This document shows, in pieces, positions 47,362 to 55,964 of a stretch of 64,000 nucleotides of DNA. The DNA is from Streptomyces roseolilacinus. GTDB taxonomy: Bacteria > Actinomycetota > Actinomycetes > Streptomycetales > Streptomycetaceae. The stretch lies in assembly GCF_014649335.1 (NCBI RefSeq), contig NZ_BMSV01000011.1, positions 186,001-250,000 on the forward strand. Direction: 5' to 3'. The position numbers were made by a program, and so were the translations under genes. Within the stretch, counting starts at the first letter, position 1. Every line of letters begins with the position of its first letter. The notes under the pieces are model-generated. The model was not told where the DNA came from and did no database searches. It worked only from the letters and a program-made list of their open reading frames with translations.

Positions 47362-49005
47362 TTGACCGAGCCGCACGACGACCGCGACGGTGACGGTCGC
47401 GACGACGACATTCCCGGCGACCTCAGCCCGGCCGAGCTGGGGCTGTGGCAGGCGTTCCGGATCGGCGCGTGGTACGACCTGCGGTCGGGCCACCCGATGC
47501 TGGACGACCCGTTCGCGCCGCGCACGTGGCCGCAGGAGCGGTGCGTCCGGGCGCGGGTGGTGGCCCGGCTGCTGCTGTCCGGCCCGCCGGCGCTGGCGGG
47601 GCGCGTCTCGGCGCTGAAGATGCGCGGGGCGCGGATCACGGGGCGGCTGGACCTCGCGGGCGGCACGGTCGCGCCGTACGTGGAGCTGCAGGCGTGCGTC
47701 TTCGACGACGAGGTGGTGCTGCCGGAGTCCCGGTTCACCACGCTCCGGCTGGTCGGCTGCGCGATACCCCGCCTGGAGGCGGCCCGGCTGCACACGGAGG
47801 GCGACCTGCACCTGCCGCGCTGCCGGGTGGCGCGCGGGGTGCGGCTCACCGACGCGCAGATCGGCACGGACCTGCTGATCAGCCAGATCCACGTGCAGCC
47901 GGACCGGCGCGGCCGGGCGATCGTCGCGGACGGCATGTCGGTGGCGCAGGACCTCCAGGCCGAACTCGTCGAGACGTACGGCGAGTTCAGCATGCGCGGC
48001 GCGAAGGTCGGGGTGTCGCTGAGCCTGCGCGGCAGCCGGCTGCGGGGCGCGGAGGGGCGGCGCGCGCTGAACGCGCCGCAGCTGAGCGTGGAGCGCACGC
48101 TGTACCTGACGGGCGCGTGGGTGAGCGAGTCGGTGGGCGGCGAGGGCGATCACCTGGGCGGGGCGCCGCCGTACGGGCTGGGCGACGTCAACACGCCGAT
48201 GCGGGGGACGCGGATGCGGCCCTTCGAGTGCCGGGGCGGGGTGCGGCTGGACGACGGGCGGTTCGGGGATGCGGTCGACCTGCACCAGGCGCGGTTCGTG
48301 CTGGCGTCGGCGCGCAAGGAGGAGCTGTCGCTGCGCAGGATCGTCACTCCGGAGCTGCGGTTCAACTGCGAGCGGCCGGAGGAGGGCCGCGTCGTGCTGA
48401 ACGGCGCGAAGGTGGTGACGCTCGTCGACCAGGCGGCCAGCTGGCCGGGTCCGGGCGGTCTCGCGATCAGCGGGTTCGTGTACGAGAACCTGGTGCCGTA
48501 CGGGCACTTCCCGCTGACCCGGCGGCTGGAGTGGGTGGCGGCGGCGACGCCGGAGTACGCGCCGGAGCCGTACGAGCGGCTGGCGACGGTGCTGCGCGGC
48601 TGCGGCGAGGACGCCGACGCGCGGGAGGTGCTGCTGGCCAAGCAGCGGCGGCGCCGGGAGACGCTGCCGCTCGCCGCGAAGATGTGGGGCTACCTCCAGG
48701 ACTGGACGGTGGCGTACGGCTACCGGCCGGGCCGGGCGGCGGTGTGGATGGCGGTGCTGTGGGCGGCGGGGGCGCTGGCCTTCTCCTTCTACGAGCCGGT
48801 GCCGATCAAGCGGGACGAGTTCCCGCAGTGGGACGCGGTCCTCTACACGCTGGACCTGCTGCTCCCGGTGATCAACCTCGGCCAGGAGGGGTACTGGCGG
48901 CTGTCGGGGCCGTGGCAGTGGCTGTCGACGGGGCTGATCCTGGTGGGGTGGATTCTGGCCACGGCGGTGGCGGCGGGCGCGTCGCGGCTGCTGCGGCGCA
49001 GCTGA
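47362..49005 (+). CDS. Beta-helix-like protein with two C-terminal membrane spans
   Basis: A 547-residue protein without a recognised enzyme domain, although homologues are often labelled membrane-associated oxidoreductase. The first ~400 residues are built of ~20-residue units with periodic [AGS]-L/V-[RD]-L patterns (ARITGRLDLAGGTVAPYVELQ, TLRLVGCAIPRLEAARL, DLLISQIHVQPDRRG, LSLRGSRLRGAEG), as in a right-handed beta-helix or pentapeptide-type fold. Residues ~450-547 hold two hydrophobic spans (MAVLWAAGALAFSFYEPVPI and WLSTGLILVGWILATAVAAG) with VLYTLDLLLPVINLGQ between. TTG at 47362 has GAGGGGG 6 nt upstream; the GTG at 47347 has its purines too close. No pyridine-nucleotide motif supports the oxidoreductase label. 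Confidence 0.65.
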   Translation: MTEPHDDRDGDGRDDDIPGDLSPAELGLWQAFRIGAWYDLRSGHPMLDDPFAPRTWPQERCVRARVVARLLLSGPPALAGRVSALKMRGARITGRLDLAGGTVAPYVELQACVFDDEVVLPESRFTTLRLVGCAIPRLEAARLHTEGDLHLPRCRVARGVRLTDAQIGTDLLISQIHVQPDRRGRAIVADGMSVAQDLQAELVETYGEFSMRGAKVGVSLSLRGSRLRGAEGRRALNAPQLSVERTLYLTGAWVSESVGGEGDHLGGAPPYGLGDVNTPMRGTRMRPFECRGGVRLDDGRFGDAVDLHQARFVLASARKEELSLRRIVTPELRFNCERPEEGRVVLNGAKVVTLVDQAASWPGPGGLAISGFVYENLVPYGHFPLTRRLEWVAAATPEYAPEPYERLATVLRGCGEDADAREVLLAKQRRRRETLPLAAKMWGYLQDWTVAYGYRPGRAAVWMAVLWAAGALAFSFYEPVPIKRDEFPQWDAVLYTLDLLLPVINLGQEGYWRLSGPWQWLSTGLILVGWILATAVAAGASRLLRRS

Positions 49006-49183
49006 CCGGGCGGCGGACCCGGGGCGGGCGCGGGCCGGGGGGCGGCGGCCGGTGCGGCACGTCCCCGCCCGTGCCCGTGTCACCGCTTTCTTTACCGCCT
49101 CTTGACGTTCGGCAGGACAACCTTCCCGCCGCCACCAAAGCTTCACAGCCTCCCTCTGGCGCGGCTCCCACCTGCGGTTTTCA

Positions 49184-50176
49184 ATGGTCCGCACGATGTC
49201 TCTGCTCCGCGCCCTGATGGGCAACGCGCGCACGGCCCGGCCCGGCCGGCCGCCCCGCGACGGGCTGCCGCCGGACGGCTCCGTGCTGTTGGACGCACCG
49301 GACGACAGGCTCGGTCCGGCGCTGGTCGCCGCCGCGCTCGGGGATCACATTCCGGCCGCCCGGCTGCTGGCCGCCACCCGGCACGCCGCCGAGTGGGAGT
49401 ACCGCGACCGGTACGCCGTGCGCCTCGCCGCCTTCGCCCACGCCCGGGGGGACTGGCTGACGGCGTGGCGGGCGCAGGCCCCCGGCGACCCGGACGCGCT
49501 GCTCGTCGCGGCGCAGCTGGCCGTGGACCGGGCCTGGGCGTCGCCCGCCCGCGCCGAACGGCTGCGGGAGGTCGAGCCGATGGTCCACGCGGCGGCCGAG
49601 GCGGCGCCCCGCGACCCGGTGCCGTGGCGGATCGCGCTGGACCACGCGCGCGGCAGCAGGGCGCCGGACGCGCTGTTCGAGGCGCTGTGGGAGCAGGCGG
49701 TGCGCCGCTCCCCGCACCACCACGGCTGCCACGTGTCGGCGCTGGAGTACCTGTCGGCCCGCTGGTACGGCTCGCACCGGGCGTGCTTCGACTTCGCGGA
49801 GGCCGCCGCGTTCGACTCCCTGCCGGGCTCGCTGGTGCGGGCGCTGCCGCTGCGGGCCGCGTACGCGCAGCTGGTGGGCGGCGACGGGAACGGGGTGCCG
49901 GGGGCGCGGGTGGACGCGGCGGCGGACCTGGCGGCCGAGCTGTCGGCGCGCTACCCGGTGGGCGACCCGTGGCCGGCCGAGGTGCGCAACGTGCTGGCGT
50001 ACGTGCTGATGGCGCGGCAGCGGTGGTCGGCGGCGCTGGAGCAGTTCCGGCTCATCGGGGCGCGGGCCACGTCGTATCCCTGGTCGGCCACGGCGGGCGA
50101 GGGCGGGGACCCGCTGGGGCGGTTCCTGGAGGCGCGCGACATGACCCGGCGCGCGAGCGTGCGCCGGGGCCGCTGA
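49184..50176 (+). CDS. Helical-repeat protein of unknown function
   Basis: A 330-residue soluble, Ala/Arg-rich protein. Helical pairs recur (GPALVAAALGDHIPAARLLAATRHA, YAVRLAAFAHARGDWLTAWRAQ, PDALLVAAQLAVDRAWAS, NVLAYVLMARQRWSAALEQFRLIG), compatible with a TPR/Sel1-like scaffold. There is no catalytic motif, signal peptide or membrane span. Starts at ATG 49184 or ATG 49196 are both possible, neither with a ribosome site. It stands alone, 180 bp after the membrane-protein gene. I do not recognise the family. Confidence 0.7.
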   Translation: MVRTMSLLRALMGNARTARPGRPPRDGLPPDGSVLLDAPDDRLGPALVAAALGDHIPAARLLAATRHAAEWEYRDRYAVRLAAFAHARGDWLTAWRAQAPGDPDALLVAAQLAVDRAWASPARAERLREVEPMVHAAAEAAPRDPVPWRIALDHARGSRAPDALFEALWEQAVRRSPHHHGCHVSALEYLSARWYGSHRACFDFAEAAAFDSLPGSLVRALPLRAAYAQLVGGDGNGVPGARVDAAADLAAELSARYPVGDPWPAEVRNVLAYVLMARQRWSAALEQFRLIGARATSYPWSATAGEGGDPLGRFLEARDMTRRASVRRGR

Positions 50177-50265
50177 GCGCGCGCCGGAGCCGCCGCGCGG
50201 CGTCCGCGCGGGTGGCGGCCGGTCCCGGTGTGCGGGCGGCCGGACGCGCGGCGGCGGGCGGCCAT

Positions 50266-50279
50266 TAGGCTTGACCGCT
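50266..50279 (+). promoter_or_regulatory. -10 element for a leaderless LON-domain gene
   Basis: TAGGCT (50266-50271), 8 nt, then GTG at 50280 with no Shine-Dalgarno. The same hexamer and spacing occurs at 54347-54360. Confidence 0.55.
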
Positions 50280-51020
50280 GTGACCACCGCTCGCCTGCCC
50301 CTCTTCCCGCTGAACGCGGTGCTTTTCCCCGGCCTCGTGCTGCCGTTGAACGTCTTCGAGGAGCGGTACCGCGCCATGATGCGCGAGCTGCTCAAGACGG
50401 ACGAGTCGCAGCCGCGCCGCTTCGCCGTCGTCGCGATCCGCGACGGCCACGAGGTGGCGCCGACCGCGCCGGGGCTGCCCGACCCGACGGCGCTTCCGGA
50501 ACGTGGTCCCGCCGCGGGCTTCGGCCCCGACCCGGTCGAGGCGTTCCACCGGATCGGCTGCGTCGCCGACGCGGCGACCATCCGCGAGCGCCCGGACGGC
50601 AGCTTCGAGGTCCTCGCGACCGGGACGACGCGGGTGAGGGTCCTGTCGGTCGACGCGAGCGGCCCCTTCCTCACCGCGGAGCTGGAGGAGCTGGAGGAGC
50701 GGCAGGGCGAGGGCGCCGGCGCGCTCGCCGAGGGCGTGCTGCGGGCCTTCCGCGCGTACCAGAAGCGGTTGGCGGGGGCGCGCGAGCGGTCGCTGGCCAC
50801 GGGCGCCGAGCTGCCCGACGAGCCGTCGGTCGTGTCGTACCTGGTGGCCGCCGCCGCGGTGCTGGACACGCCGGCGAAGCAGCGGCTGCTCCAGGCGCCC
50901 GACACGGCGACCCGGCTGCGCGAGGAACTGCGGCTGCTGCGCACCGAGACGGCGGTGCTGCGGCACCTGCCCTCGCTGCCGGCGGTCGAGCTGACACGGG
51001 CGCCGACGAGCCCCAACTGA
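50280..51020 (+). CDS. LON substrate-binding-domain (PUA-like) protein
   Basis: A 246-residue stand-alone LonA N-terminal domain without protease or ATPase parts. It starts ARLPLFPLNAVLFPGLVLPLNVFEERYRAMM, the hallmark of the domain, then has RFAVVAIRDGHEV, the strand pair IGCVADAATIRERPDGSFEVLATGTTRVRVL in pieces, and a helical C-terminal part. It may bind peptides or act as an adaptor for degradation; its partner is unknown. GTG at 50280 is chosen over the TTG at 50271 because TAGGCT at a fixed distance points to it. It is followed 18 nt later by the deacylase gene and is likely cotranscribed. Confidence 0.88.
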   Translation: MTTARLPLFPLNAVLFPGLVLPLNVFEERYRAMMRELLKTDESQPRRFAVVAIRDGHEVAPTAPGLPDPTALPERGPAAGFGPDPVEAFHRIGCVADAATIRERPDGSFEVLATGTTRVRVLSVDASGPFLTAELEELEERQGEGAGALAEGVLRAFRAYQKRLAGARERSLATGAELPDEPSVVSYLVAAAAVLDTPAKQRLLQAPDTATRLREELRLLRTETAVLRHLPSLPAVELTRAPTSPN

Positions 51021-51038
51021 CACGGGGAGGGAGACGCG

Positions 51039-51563
51039 ATGGCGAAGAAGGCGAAGAGGCGGGAGGACGGCGCGGGTGGCGGCCGGCGGGCGGGCGGCAC
51101 CCCCGCGACGGTGGCCCTGACCGCCGCGGGCACGCCGTTCACGGTGCACGAGTACGCGCACGACCCGGCGTCGCCGTCGTACGGCGGGGAGGCCGCGGAG
51201 GCGCTCGGCGTGTCCCCGGAGCGGGTGTTCAAGACGCTGGTCGCCGACGTCGACGGCGTCCTGACGGTCGCGGTGGTGCCGGTGGCCGGCCAGCTGGACC
51301 TGAAGGCGCTGGCCGCGGCGGTCGGCGGCAAGCGCGCGGCGATGGCCGACCCGGCGGCCGCGGAGCGGACGACCGGCTACGTGCGGGGCGGCATCTCGCC
51401 GCTGGGGCAGCGGAGGAGGCTGCCGACGGTCCTGGACGCCTCGGCGTCGCGGCACGAGACGATCTGCGTGTCGGCGGGGCGGCGCGGCCTGGAGGTCGAG
51501 CTGGCCCCGGCGCACCTGGCGGAGCTGACCGGCGCCGTCCTCGCGCCCATCGGCCGGGCGTAG
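51039..51563 (+). CDS. ybaK: YbaK/EbsC-type Cys-tRNA(Pro) deacylase
   Basis: A 174-residue trans-editing deacylase that frees tRNA-Pro misloaded with Cys or other small amino acids. After a Lys/Arg-rich ~20-residue N terminus the YbaK fold is clear: TPATVALTAAGTPFTVHEYAHDP, GVSPERVFKTLVADVDG with the catalytic Lys, and GYVRGGISPLGQRRRLPTVLD followed by SAGRRGLEVELAP. ATG at 51039 follows GGGAGGGAG. It shares a transcript with the LON-domain gene. Confidence 0.9.
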   Translation: MAKKAKRREDGAGGGRRAGGTPATVALTAAGTPFTVHEYAHDPASPSYGGEAAEALGVSPERVFKTLVADVDGVLTVAVVPVAGQLDLKALAAAVGGKRAAMADPAAAERTTGYVRGGISPLGQRRRLPTVLDASASRHETICVSAGRRGLEVELAPAHLAELTGAVLAPIGRA

Positions 51564-51571
51564 CGCCGGGG

Positions 51572-51635
51572 CCGGCCGCGCTCGGACCCGGCCGCGCTCG
51601 GACCCGGCCGCGCTCGGGCCGGGTCGCGCTCAGGC
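51572..51635. repeat. 16-bp tandem repeat between ybaK and the DUF2567 gene
   Basis: CCGGCCGCGCTCGGAC occurs at 51572-51587 and 51588-51603 exactly, then with one change at 51604-51619 and more divergently at 51620-51635, running into the end of the convergent DUF2567 gene. It could double as a weak terminator. Confidence 0.75.
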
Positions 51636-52337
51636 GCGGTCGTCGCCCGGGGGCGGGGGCGGCGGGTCGTACGCGGTGAGGTCCCACTCCGGCTCGGGGT
51701 CGCGGGGGCCGAACAGCGCCGTGAGCCCCAGGTGGACGAGCATCGCGGCGACCGGCCAGGCCAGCAGCGCGCCGTACGCCTGGAGTTCCAGCGGCGCGTC
51801 GAAGACGACGCCCTCGCCGACCGCCCGCGCGTGGGCCACCACGTCGTGCGTGGGGCCGAGGAGCGTGCCCGTGCCCCAGCCCAGTACGGACCCGAGCACC
51901 CCGCCGAGGGCGAGGCCGACCACGACGGCGACGCCGCCCCGCCGGTGCCACAGGAACACGGCGAGGGCGCTGAGCGCGCCGAACGCCAGGGCGAGCAGGA
52001 TGAACACGGCGTCCGCGCCGACGGCGTGCTCCGCCTCCGACTCCGCCAGCAGGACCGACGTGCCGTCCGAGACGAGCGGGGTGCGCGGCGCCCGCCACAG
52101 CCACAGCAGGCCGAGCGCGATCCCCGCGACCGCCACCGCGAGCAGGACCGCGGCGCCCTGGCGCACCTCCGCCGCCGTGTCCGGTGCCGCCTCCCCGCCC
52201 TTGGCGTACGGGTGCGCGGGCGGCGGCCACGCGGTGTGCCCGCCCGGCGTGTCGCCGTTCGGGAGGGTGCGGGGGGCGGCGTCGTTCGGCACGTGCTCGC
52301 TCGGGGGCCGGTGGGGCGGGGGAAGGGGTGCGCTCAC
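51630..52337 (-). CDS. DUF2567-like membrane protein
   Basis: A 235-residue protein: a Pro-rich cytoplasmic N terminus of ~65 residues, one span (AAVLLAVAVAGIALGLLWLW), an extracytoplasmic loop (TPLVSDGTSVLLAESEAEHAVG), then two or three spans (DAVFILLALAFGALSALAVFLW; GVAVVVGLALGGVLGSVLGWGTGT; LLAWPVAAMLVHLGLTALFG) and a short acidic tail. This agrees with the DUF2567 family of actinobacterial membrane proteins. GTG at 52337 is preceded by GATGACAGA and no ribosome site. Function unknown. Confidence 0.7.
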   Translation of the reverse strand: MSAPLPPPHRPPSEHVPNDAAPRTLPNGDTPGGHTAWPPPAHPYAKGGEAAPDTAAEVRQGAAVLLAVAVAGIALGLLWLWRAPRTPLVSDGTSVLLAESEAEHAVGADAVFILLALAFGALSALAVFLWHRRGGVAVVVGLALGGVLGSVLGWGTGTLLGPTHDVVAHARAVGEGVVFDAPLELQAYGALLAWPVAAMLVHLGLTALFGPRDPEPEWDLTAYDPPPPPPGDDRA

Positions 52338-52371
52338 TCTGTCATCGTGCCAGGCCCGGCCGGGCACCGCC

Positions 52372-53202
52372 TCATCGGACGGCCGCCCGGCGGTACGCCC
52401 AGGTGGCCACGCCCAGGGAGGCGACGCCGACGGCGGCGCAGACCGAGAGGTCCAGGGCGACGGCCGTCCAGTCCGGGCTCGGGTCGAAGGTCCGGGCCAG
52501 CGCCTCGACCCCGTACGTCGACGGGAGCAGGTCGCGGGCCCAGCCGATCGGGGCGGGCAGGCGGTCGGCCGGCAGGACGCCGAGCAGCAGCGCCGCCGAC
52601 ATGCCGAGCTGGCCGAGCAGCGTCGCCAGCTCCTGGCGCGGGGCCAGCAGCCCGAGCGCGGCGCCGAGCCCGGACAGGGCGGCCCCGGCGAGCGGGACGA
52701 CGGCCGCGAGGACCCACAGGTGGGTGAGCGGCAGCTGGAAGAGGAGCGAGCCGGTGACGGCCGTGACGATCGTGCCGGGCACCGTGAAGGAGGCGTACGC
52801 CCCCGCGGCGCCGAGCACCACGGCGGCGGGCGGCACGGGCAGCGTGGCGTAGTGGTCGAGGCCGCCGCTCGCCCGCAGCTGCCCGAAGTACTGGGCGAGC
52901 AGGTTCAGCGCGACGAACGCCACGACGAGGACGGACGACCCGGCGACGACCGCGCGGGCCTCGGCGCCGCCGTCGACGACGCCGCGCATCAGCACCATGA
53001 TCCCGACGGACTGGAAGGTCGCGACGAACAGCAGCGGGATGCGGGCGACCCGGGCGCGGGACAGCTGCGCCCGGTACACGGCGGCGAGCGCCGGCAGCAG
53101 CCGCGCGCGGGGGGCGAGGGGCGCGGCGGTCCGGCCGCCCGTCCCGGCGGCGGCCGACCGGACGGTCCCCGTCGAGAGCGCCTCCACAGGCAGGGTGCTC
53201 AC
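52372..53202 (-). CDS. ABC-2 type transporter permease
   Basis: A 276-residue integral membrane permease of the ABC-2 exporter type with six hydrophobic spans, a first cytoplasmic helix (ARLLPALAAVYRAQLSRARVARIPL) and the coupling-type segment before GLGAALGLLAPRQELATLLGQ. Such pairs export drugs, lipids or antibiotics. GTG at 53202 follows GGGAGTGGGAAACG. It lies 163 bp downstream of the ATPase gene on the same strand and is probably its partner. The cargo is unknown. Confidence 0.88.
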   Translation of the reverse strand: MSTLPVEALSTGTVRSAAAGTGGRTAAPLAPRARLLPALAAVYRAQLSRARVARIPLLFVATFQSVGIMVLMRGVVDGGAEARAVVAGSSVLVVAFVALNLLAQYFGQLRASGGLDHYATLPVPPAAVVLGAAGAYASFTVPGTIVTAVTGSLLFQLPLTHLWVLAAVVPLAGAALSGLGAALGLLAPRQELATLLGQLGMSAALLLGVLPADRLPAPIGWARDLLPSTYGVEALARTFDPSPDWTAVALDLSVCAAVGVASLGVATWAYRRAAVR

Positions 53203-53365
53203 CGTTTCCCACTCCCGTCCTCGCCACCGGCGCCGTACCGCGCGCCGACCGTCTCCGCCCCGCCGGCCGCCCGGCGCACCGGGGCGGTGGCACCTCGCGT
53301 CCGGGCGCCGGCCCGTGCGGGGCGCCGGCCCGTGCCGGCCCCCGGGTCCTCGCGTCGCCGTACGT

Positions 53366-54346
53366 TCATGACTTGACCAGCCCCTTCGCCTCGCCGCCGA
53401 GCGCCAGGTAGACGTCCTCCAGGCTCGGCGTCGCCAGCGTGAAGTCGTCGAGCGCCGCGAACGCCGCGCCACCCGTCACCGCCGCGACCGCCGCGCGCGC
53501 CTCGTCCGGGGCCAGGCGCAGCACCCAGCGGCGTCCCGACTCGTGGGCGAAGGCCCGCAGCGCGGCCACCTCGGGCACGTCCAGCGGGGCCCGCTCCCGC
53601 CACACCAGGTCGACCCGCACCTCGCCGGCCACGCGCTCCTTCAGCCCGGCCGGGGTGTCGCAGGCGATGACCCGGCCCCGCTCCAGGACGGCGACGCGGT
53701 CCAGGACGGTCTCCGCTTCTATCACGTTGTGGGTGACCAGCAGCACCGTCGCGCCGTGCTCGGCGCGGCGCCGGTCGACGGCGGCCCAGACGGCGCGGCG
53801 CGCCATCGGGTCCATGCCGGTGGTCGGCTCGTCGAGGACGAGCAGCGGCCGCTCGCCGACGAGAGTGGCGGCGAAGCAGGCGAGCCGGCGCTGTCCGCCG
53901 GAGAGCTTCTTCAGGGGCCGCGTGGCGAGTTCGCCGAGGCCCAGTTCGTCGAGGACGGCGTCGCGCGCGGCGCGGGCGTCCCGGGCGGTGAGGCCGCGCA
54001 GCCGGCCGGTCGTCTCGGCGGCCAGCGCGACGGTGAGCTCGTCGAGCGCGGTGGACTCCTGGCCGAGGTAGCCGATGAGCCGCGCGGCGCGGTCGGGGTG
54101 GCGCACCAGGTCGTGGCCGAGGATCTCGACGCTGCCGGAGTCGGGGCGCATCAGGCCGGTGAGCTGGCGCACGAGGGTGGACTTGCCGGCGCCGTTGGGG
54201 CCGAGCAGCCCGAAGATCTCGCCGCCCCGCACGTCCAGGCTGACCCCGTCGGTGGCCCGTACCTCGGGTGTCGCGGGCCTGCCGCGCCCGCCGCGCGCGG
54301 CGGGGTACGTCTTCACCAGATCCCGCACCACGCACACCGTACTCAC
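53366..54346 (-). CDS. ABC-2 type transporter ATPase
   Basis: A 326-residue ATPase of the DrrA type. Walker A GPNGAGKST (about residue 49), signature KKLSGGQRRL, Walker B LLVLDEPTTGMDP, and H-loop VTHN are in order. After residue ~230 comes the DrrA-like C-terminal regulatory domain (VRVDLVWRERAPL ... PSLEDVYLALGG). GTG at 54346 has no ribosome site but carries TAGGCT 8 nt upstream, indicating a leaderless message. It drives the permease at 52372. Confidence 0.93.
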   Translation of the reverse strand: MSTVCVVRDLVKTYPAARGGRGRPATPEVRATDGVSLDVRGGEIFGLLGPNGAGKSTLVRQLTGLMRPDSGSVEILGHDLVRHPDRAARLIGYLGQESTALDELTVALAAETTGRLRGLTARDARAARDAVLDELGLGELATRPLKKLSGGQRRLACFAATLVGERPLLVLDEPTTGMDPMARRAVWAAVDRRRAEHGATVLLVTHNVIEAETVLDRVAVLERGRVIACDTPAGLKERVAGEVRVDLVWRERAPLDVPEVAALRAFAHESGRRWVLRLAPDEARAAVAAVTGGAAFAALDDFTLATPSLEDVYLALGGEAKGLVKS

Positions 54347-54360
54347 GAGGGATGAGCCTA
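54347..54360 (-). promoter_or_regulatory. -10 element for a leaderless ABC ATPase gene
   Basis: On the minus strand TAGGCT (54360-54355), 8 nt, then the GTG. Identical hexamer and spacing to 50266-50279. Confidence 0.55.
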
Positions 54361-54420
54361 AGGGGTCGCGGACCCCGGATCGCGCCCGGGGCGGCGCTGC
54401 GCGGCCCGCCGTGCCCGCCG

Positions 54421-55707
54421 CTACTCCCCCGCCGCGTGGTTCCCGGCCGCCGCGCGGACGTCGATCTCGCGCCAGAAACCGGCCCGGATCGCGTACCGGT
54501 CGTGCTCGTCGATCTGGTCGTCCTTGTGGGCGAGGAGGCCGAACCGGGCGGCGTAGCGGAGGAGTTCGCCGTCGATGCGGTGCGGGATGCGCGGGTACAT
54601 CGCGGAGAGCTTCTGGACGTGGCTCTGCTCGGGGAGCCGCTCCATCCAGCGGCGGGCGAAGACCTGGCCCACCTCGAACGGGTCACCGCCGACCGTGGTG
54701 ATGTCCTCCTCCCGGTCGGCCCAGCGCTGCTCGGCGCTGGTGAGCTGGGCGAGGGTGGGGAGGGACGCGGTCTCGGGGGGTTCGCCGAGGGGGCCGGGGC
54801 GGTCGATCCAGCCTCGGTCGGAGGACCAGCGCAGGGTGGCGTTGGCGGGCCCGACGGCCGGCTGGGGGTTCTGGTGGGCGGCGGTGCGCAGCCCGGCGAG
54901 GTCCTTCGGGGTGGGGACGCCGCGCGCCGCGCCGGCGGGGGCGGTCGTGTGCGCGGAGCCGTCGGCCGGCGCGGCGGGCGTCCCGGGGGCGGCCGGGGCG
55001 GCCGGGGCGGGTACCGGGGGCGTCGTGCCGTCGAGGGTGCCGGGCGGCGTGCCGGAGGCCCGTTCGGCGGCGGCGAGGGCCGCCTCGGGCAGGGGCGCGG
55101 CGAGGATGGCGGCGATCTCGGGGCGCGGGGCGGGGGGCGGGGCGCACGGCCCGGTGAGGTCCTTCGTCCGTACGGCGCGGGTGATCCAGGCCCGGTCGAG
55201 GACGCGGCGCTCGTCGGCCTCGGCGACGAGGTCCTCGGACTGGTTGTAGTCGCCGTCGGCGGCCTGGACGGCCCAGAGGTGGACGGCGACGCCGTGCTCC
55301 TTGGCGGACATCAGGCCGGGCAGCAGGTCACCGTCGCCGGTGACGAGGACGACGTCGGAGCAGGCGCGGTTGCGGGCCAGTTCGGTCAGCTCGGCGTGCA
55401 TGGCGGCGTCGACGCCCTTCTGCGCCCAGCGCCCGTCGCTGCGGGTCAGGGCGCCGAGCCGGACGGTCACCCGGGGCATGACGCGCAGGCGGCGGTGCTC
55501 CGGCTGGGGGACGCGGTCGGGGGCGCCGTCGAACCAGTAGATGCGGAGCAGCGGCTGGGCCGTGTCGGCCTCGGCGCGTTCCCGCAGTCCCTGGATGAGG
55601 GCGGAGTGGTCGACGGTGATCCGGGAGCGGGCGGGCTCCCCGGCCAGCAGGCTGGCGGCGGCGCCGAGCAGGTAGCCGGCGTCCACGAGCACGACGCAGC
55701 GGTCCAC
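54421..55707 (-). CDS. NYN-domain putative RNase
   Basis: A 428-residue protein with an N-terminal NYN/PIN-like nuclease domain. The acidic pocket is visible as VVLVDAGYLLG (first Asp, near residue 9), KGVDAAMHAEL (Asp about residue 98) and VVLVTGDGDLLP (Asp pair about residue 120). The middle (~190-280) is a Pro/Ala-rich linker, and the end (~300-428) is an uncharacterised helical part with WADREEDITTVGGDPFEVGQVFARRW. Conserved Streptomyces homologues share the first 180 residues. GTG at 55707 (VDRCVVLVDAGY) has AGAGG 8 nt upstream; a GTG three codons earlier is too close to it. It likely cleaves RNA; substrate unknown. A palindrome and a 54-aa gene lie upstream, divergent. Confidence 0.82.
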   Translation of the reverse strand: MDRCVVLVDAGYLLGAAASLLAGEPARSRITVDHSALIQGLRERAEADTAQPLLRIYWFDGAPDRVPQPEHRRLRVMPRVTVRLGALTRSDGRWAQKGVDAAMHAELTELARNRACSDVVLVTGDGDLLPGLMSAKEHGVAVHLWAVQAADGDYNQSEDLVAEADERRVLDRAWITRAVRTKDLTGPCAPPPAPRPEIAAILAAPLPEAALAAAERASGTPPGTLDGTTPPVPAPAAPAAPGTPAAPADGSAHTTAPAGAARGVPTPKDLAGLRTAAHQNPQPAVGPANATLRWSSDRGWIDRPGPLGEPPETASLPTLAQLTSAEQRWADREEDITTVGGDPFEVGQVFARRWMERLPEQSHVQKLSAMYPRIPHRIDGELLRYAARFGLLAHKDDQIDEHDRYAIRAGFWREIDVRAAAGNHAAGE

Positions 55708-55903
55708 GTGTTCCACCCTCTTTCGGGAACCTCGGGATCGGAGTTGCTTCGGGTTTCCTTCGAGTCTGCCCGACTGCCGGGGTCTTGACGGCCGGAGCGC
55801 GATCATCGGCGTGGCGCCTCACCGTAGTGCCTTCCGCGCTTCCTGACTACGGCCTCCCGCCGCGGCCCGCGACTACCGTCCGCGATGATCCAAAATGCGC
55901 GGT

Positions 55904-55917
55904 ACATACCGGTATGT
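55904..55917. promoter_or_regulatory. Perfect 14-bp palindrome upstream of the 54-aa gene
   Basis: ACATACC|GGTATGT, in an AT-rich patch 48 bp before the small gene's ATG and 197 bp upstream of the NYN gene's GTG. It is of the size bound by TetR-like dimers and may overlap the -10. Confidence 0.6.
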
Positions 55918-55964
55918 GAGTCTGGTCGCGGTCCTGGCCCCCACATCCCACAGGAGGCACCACC

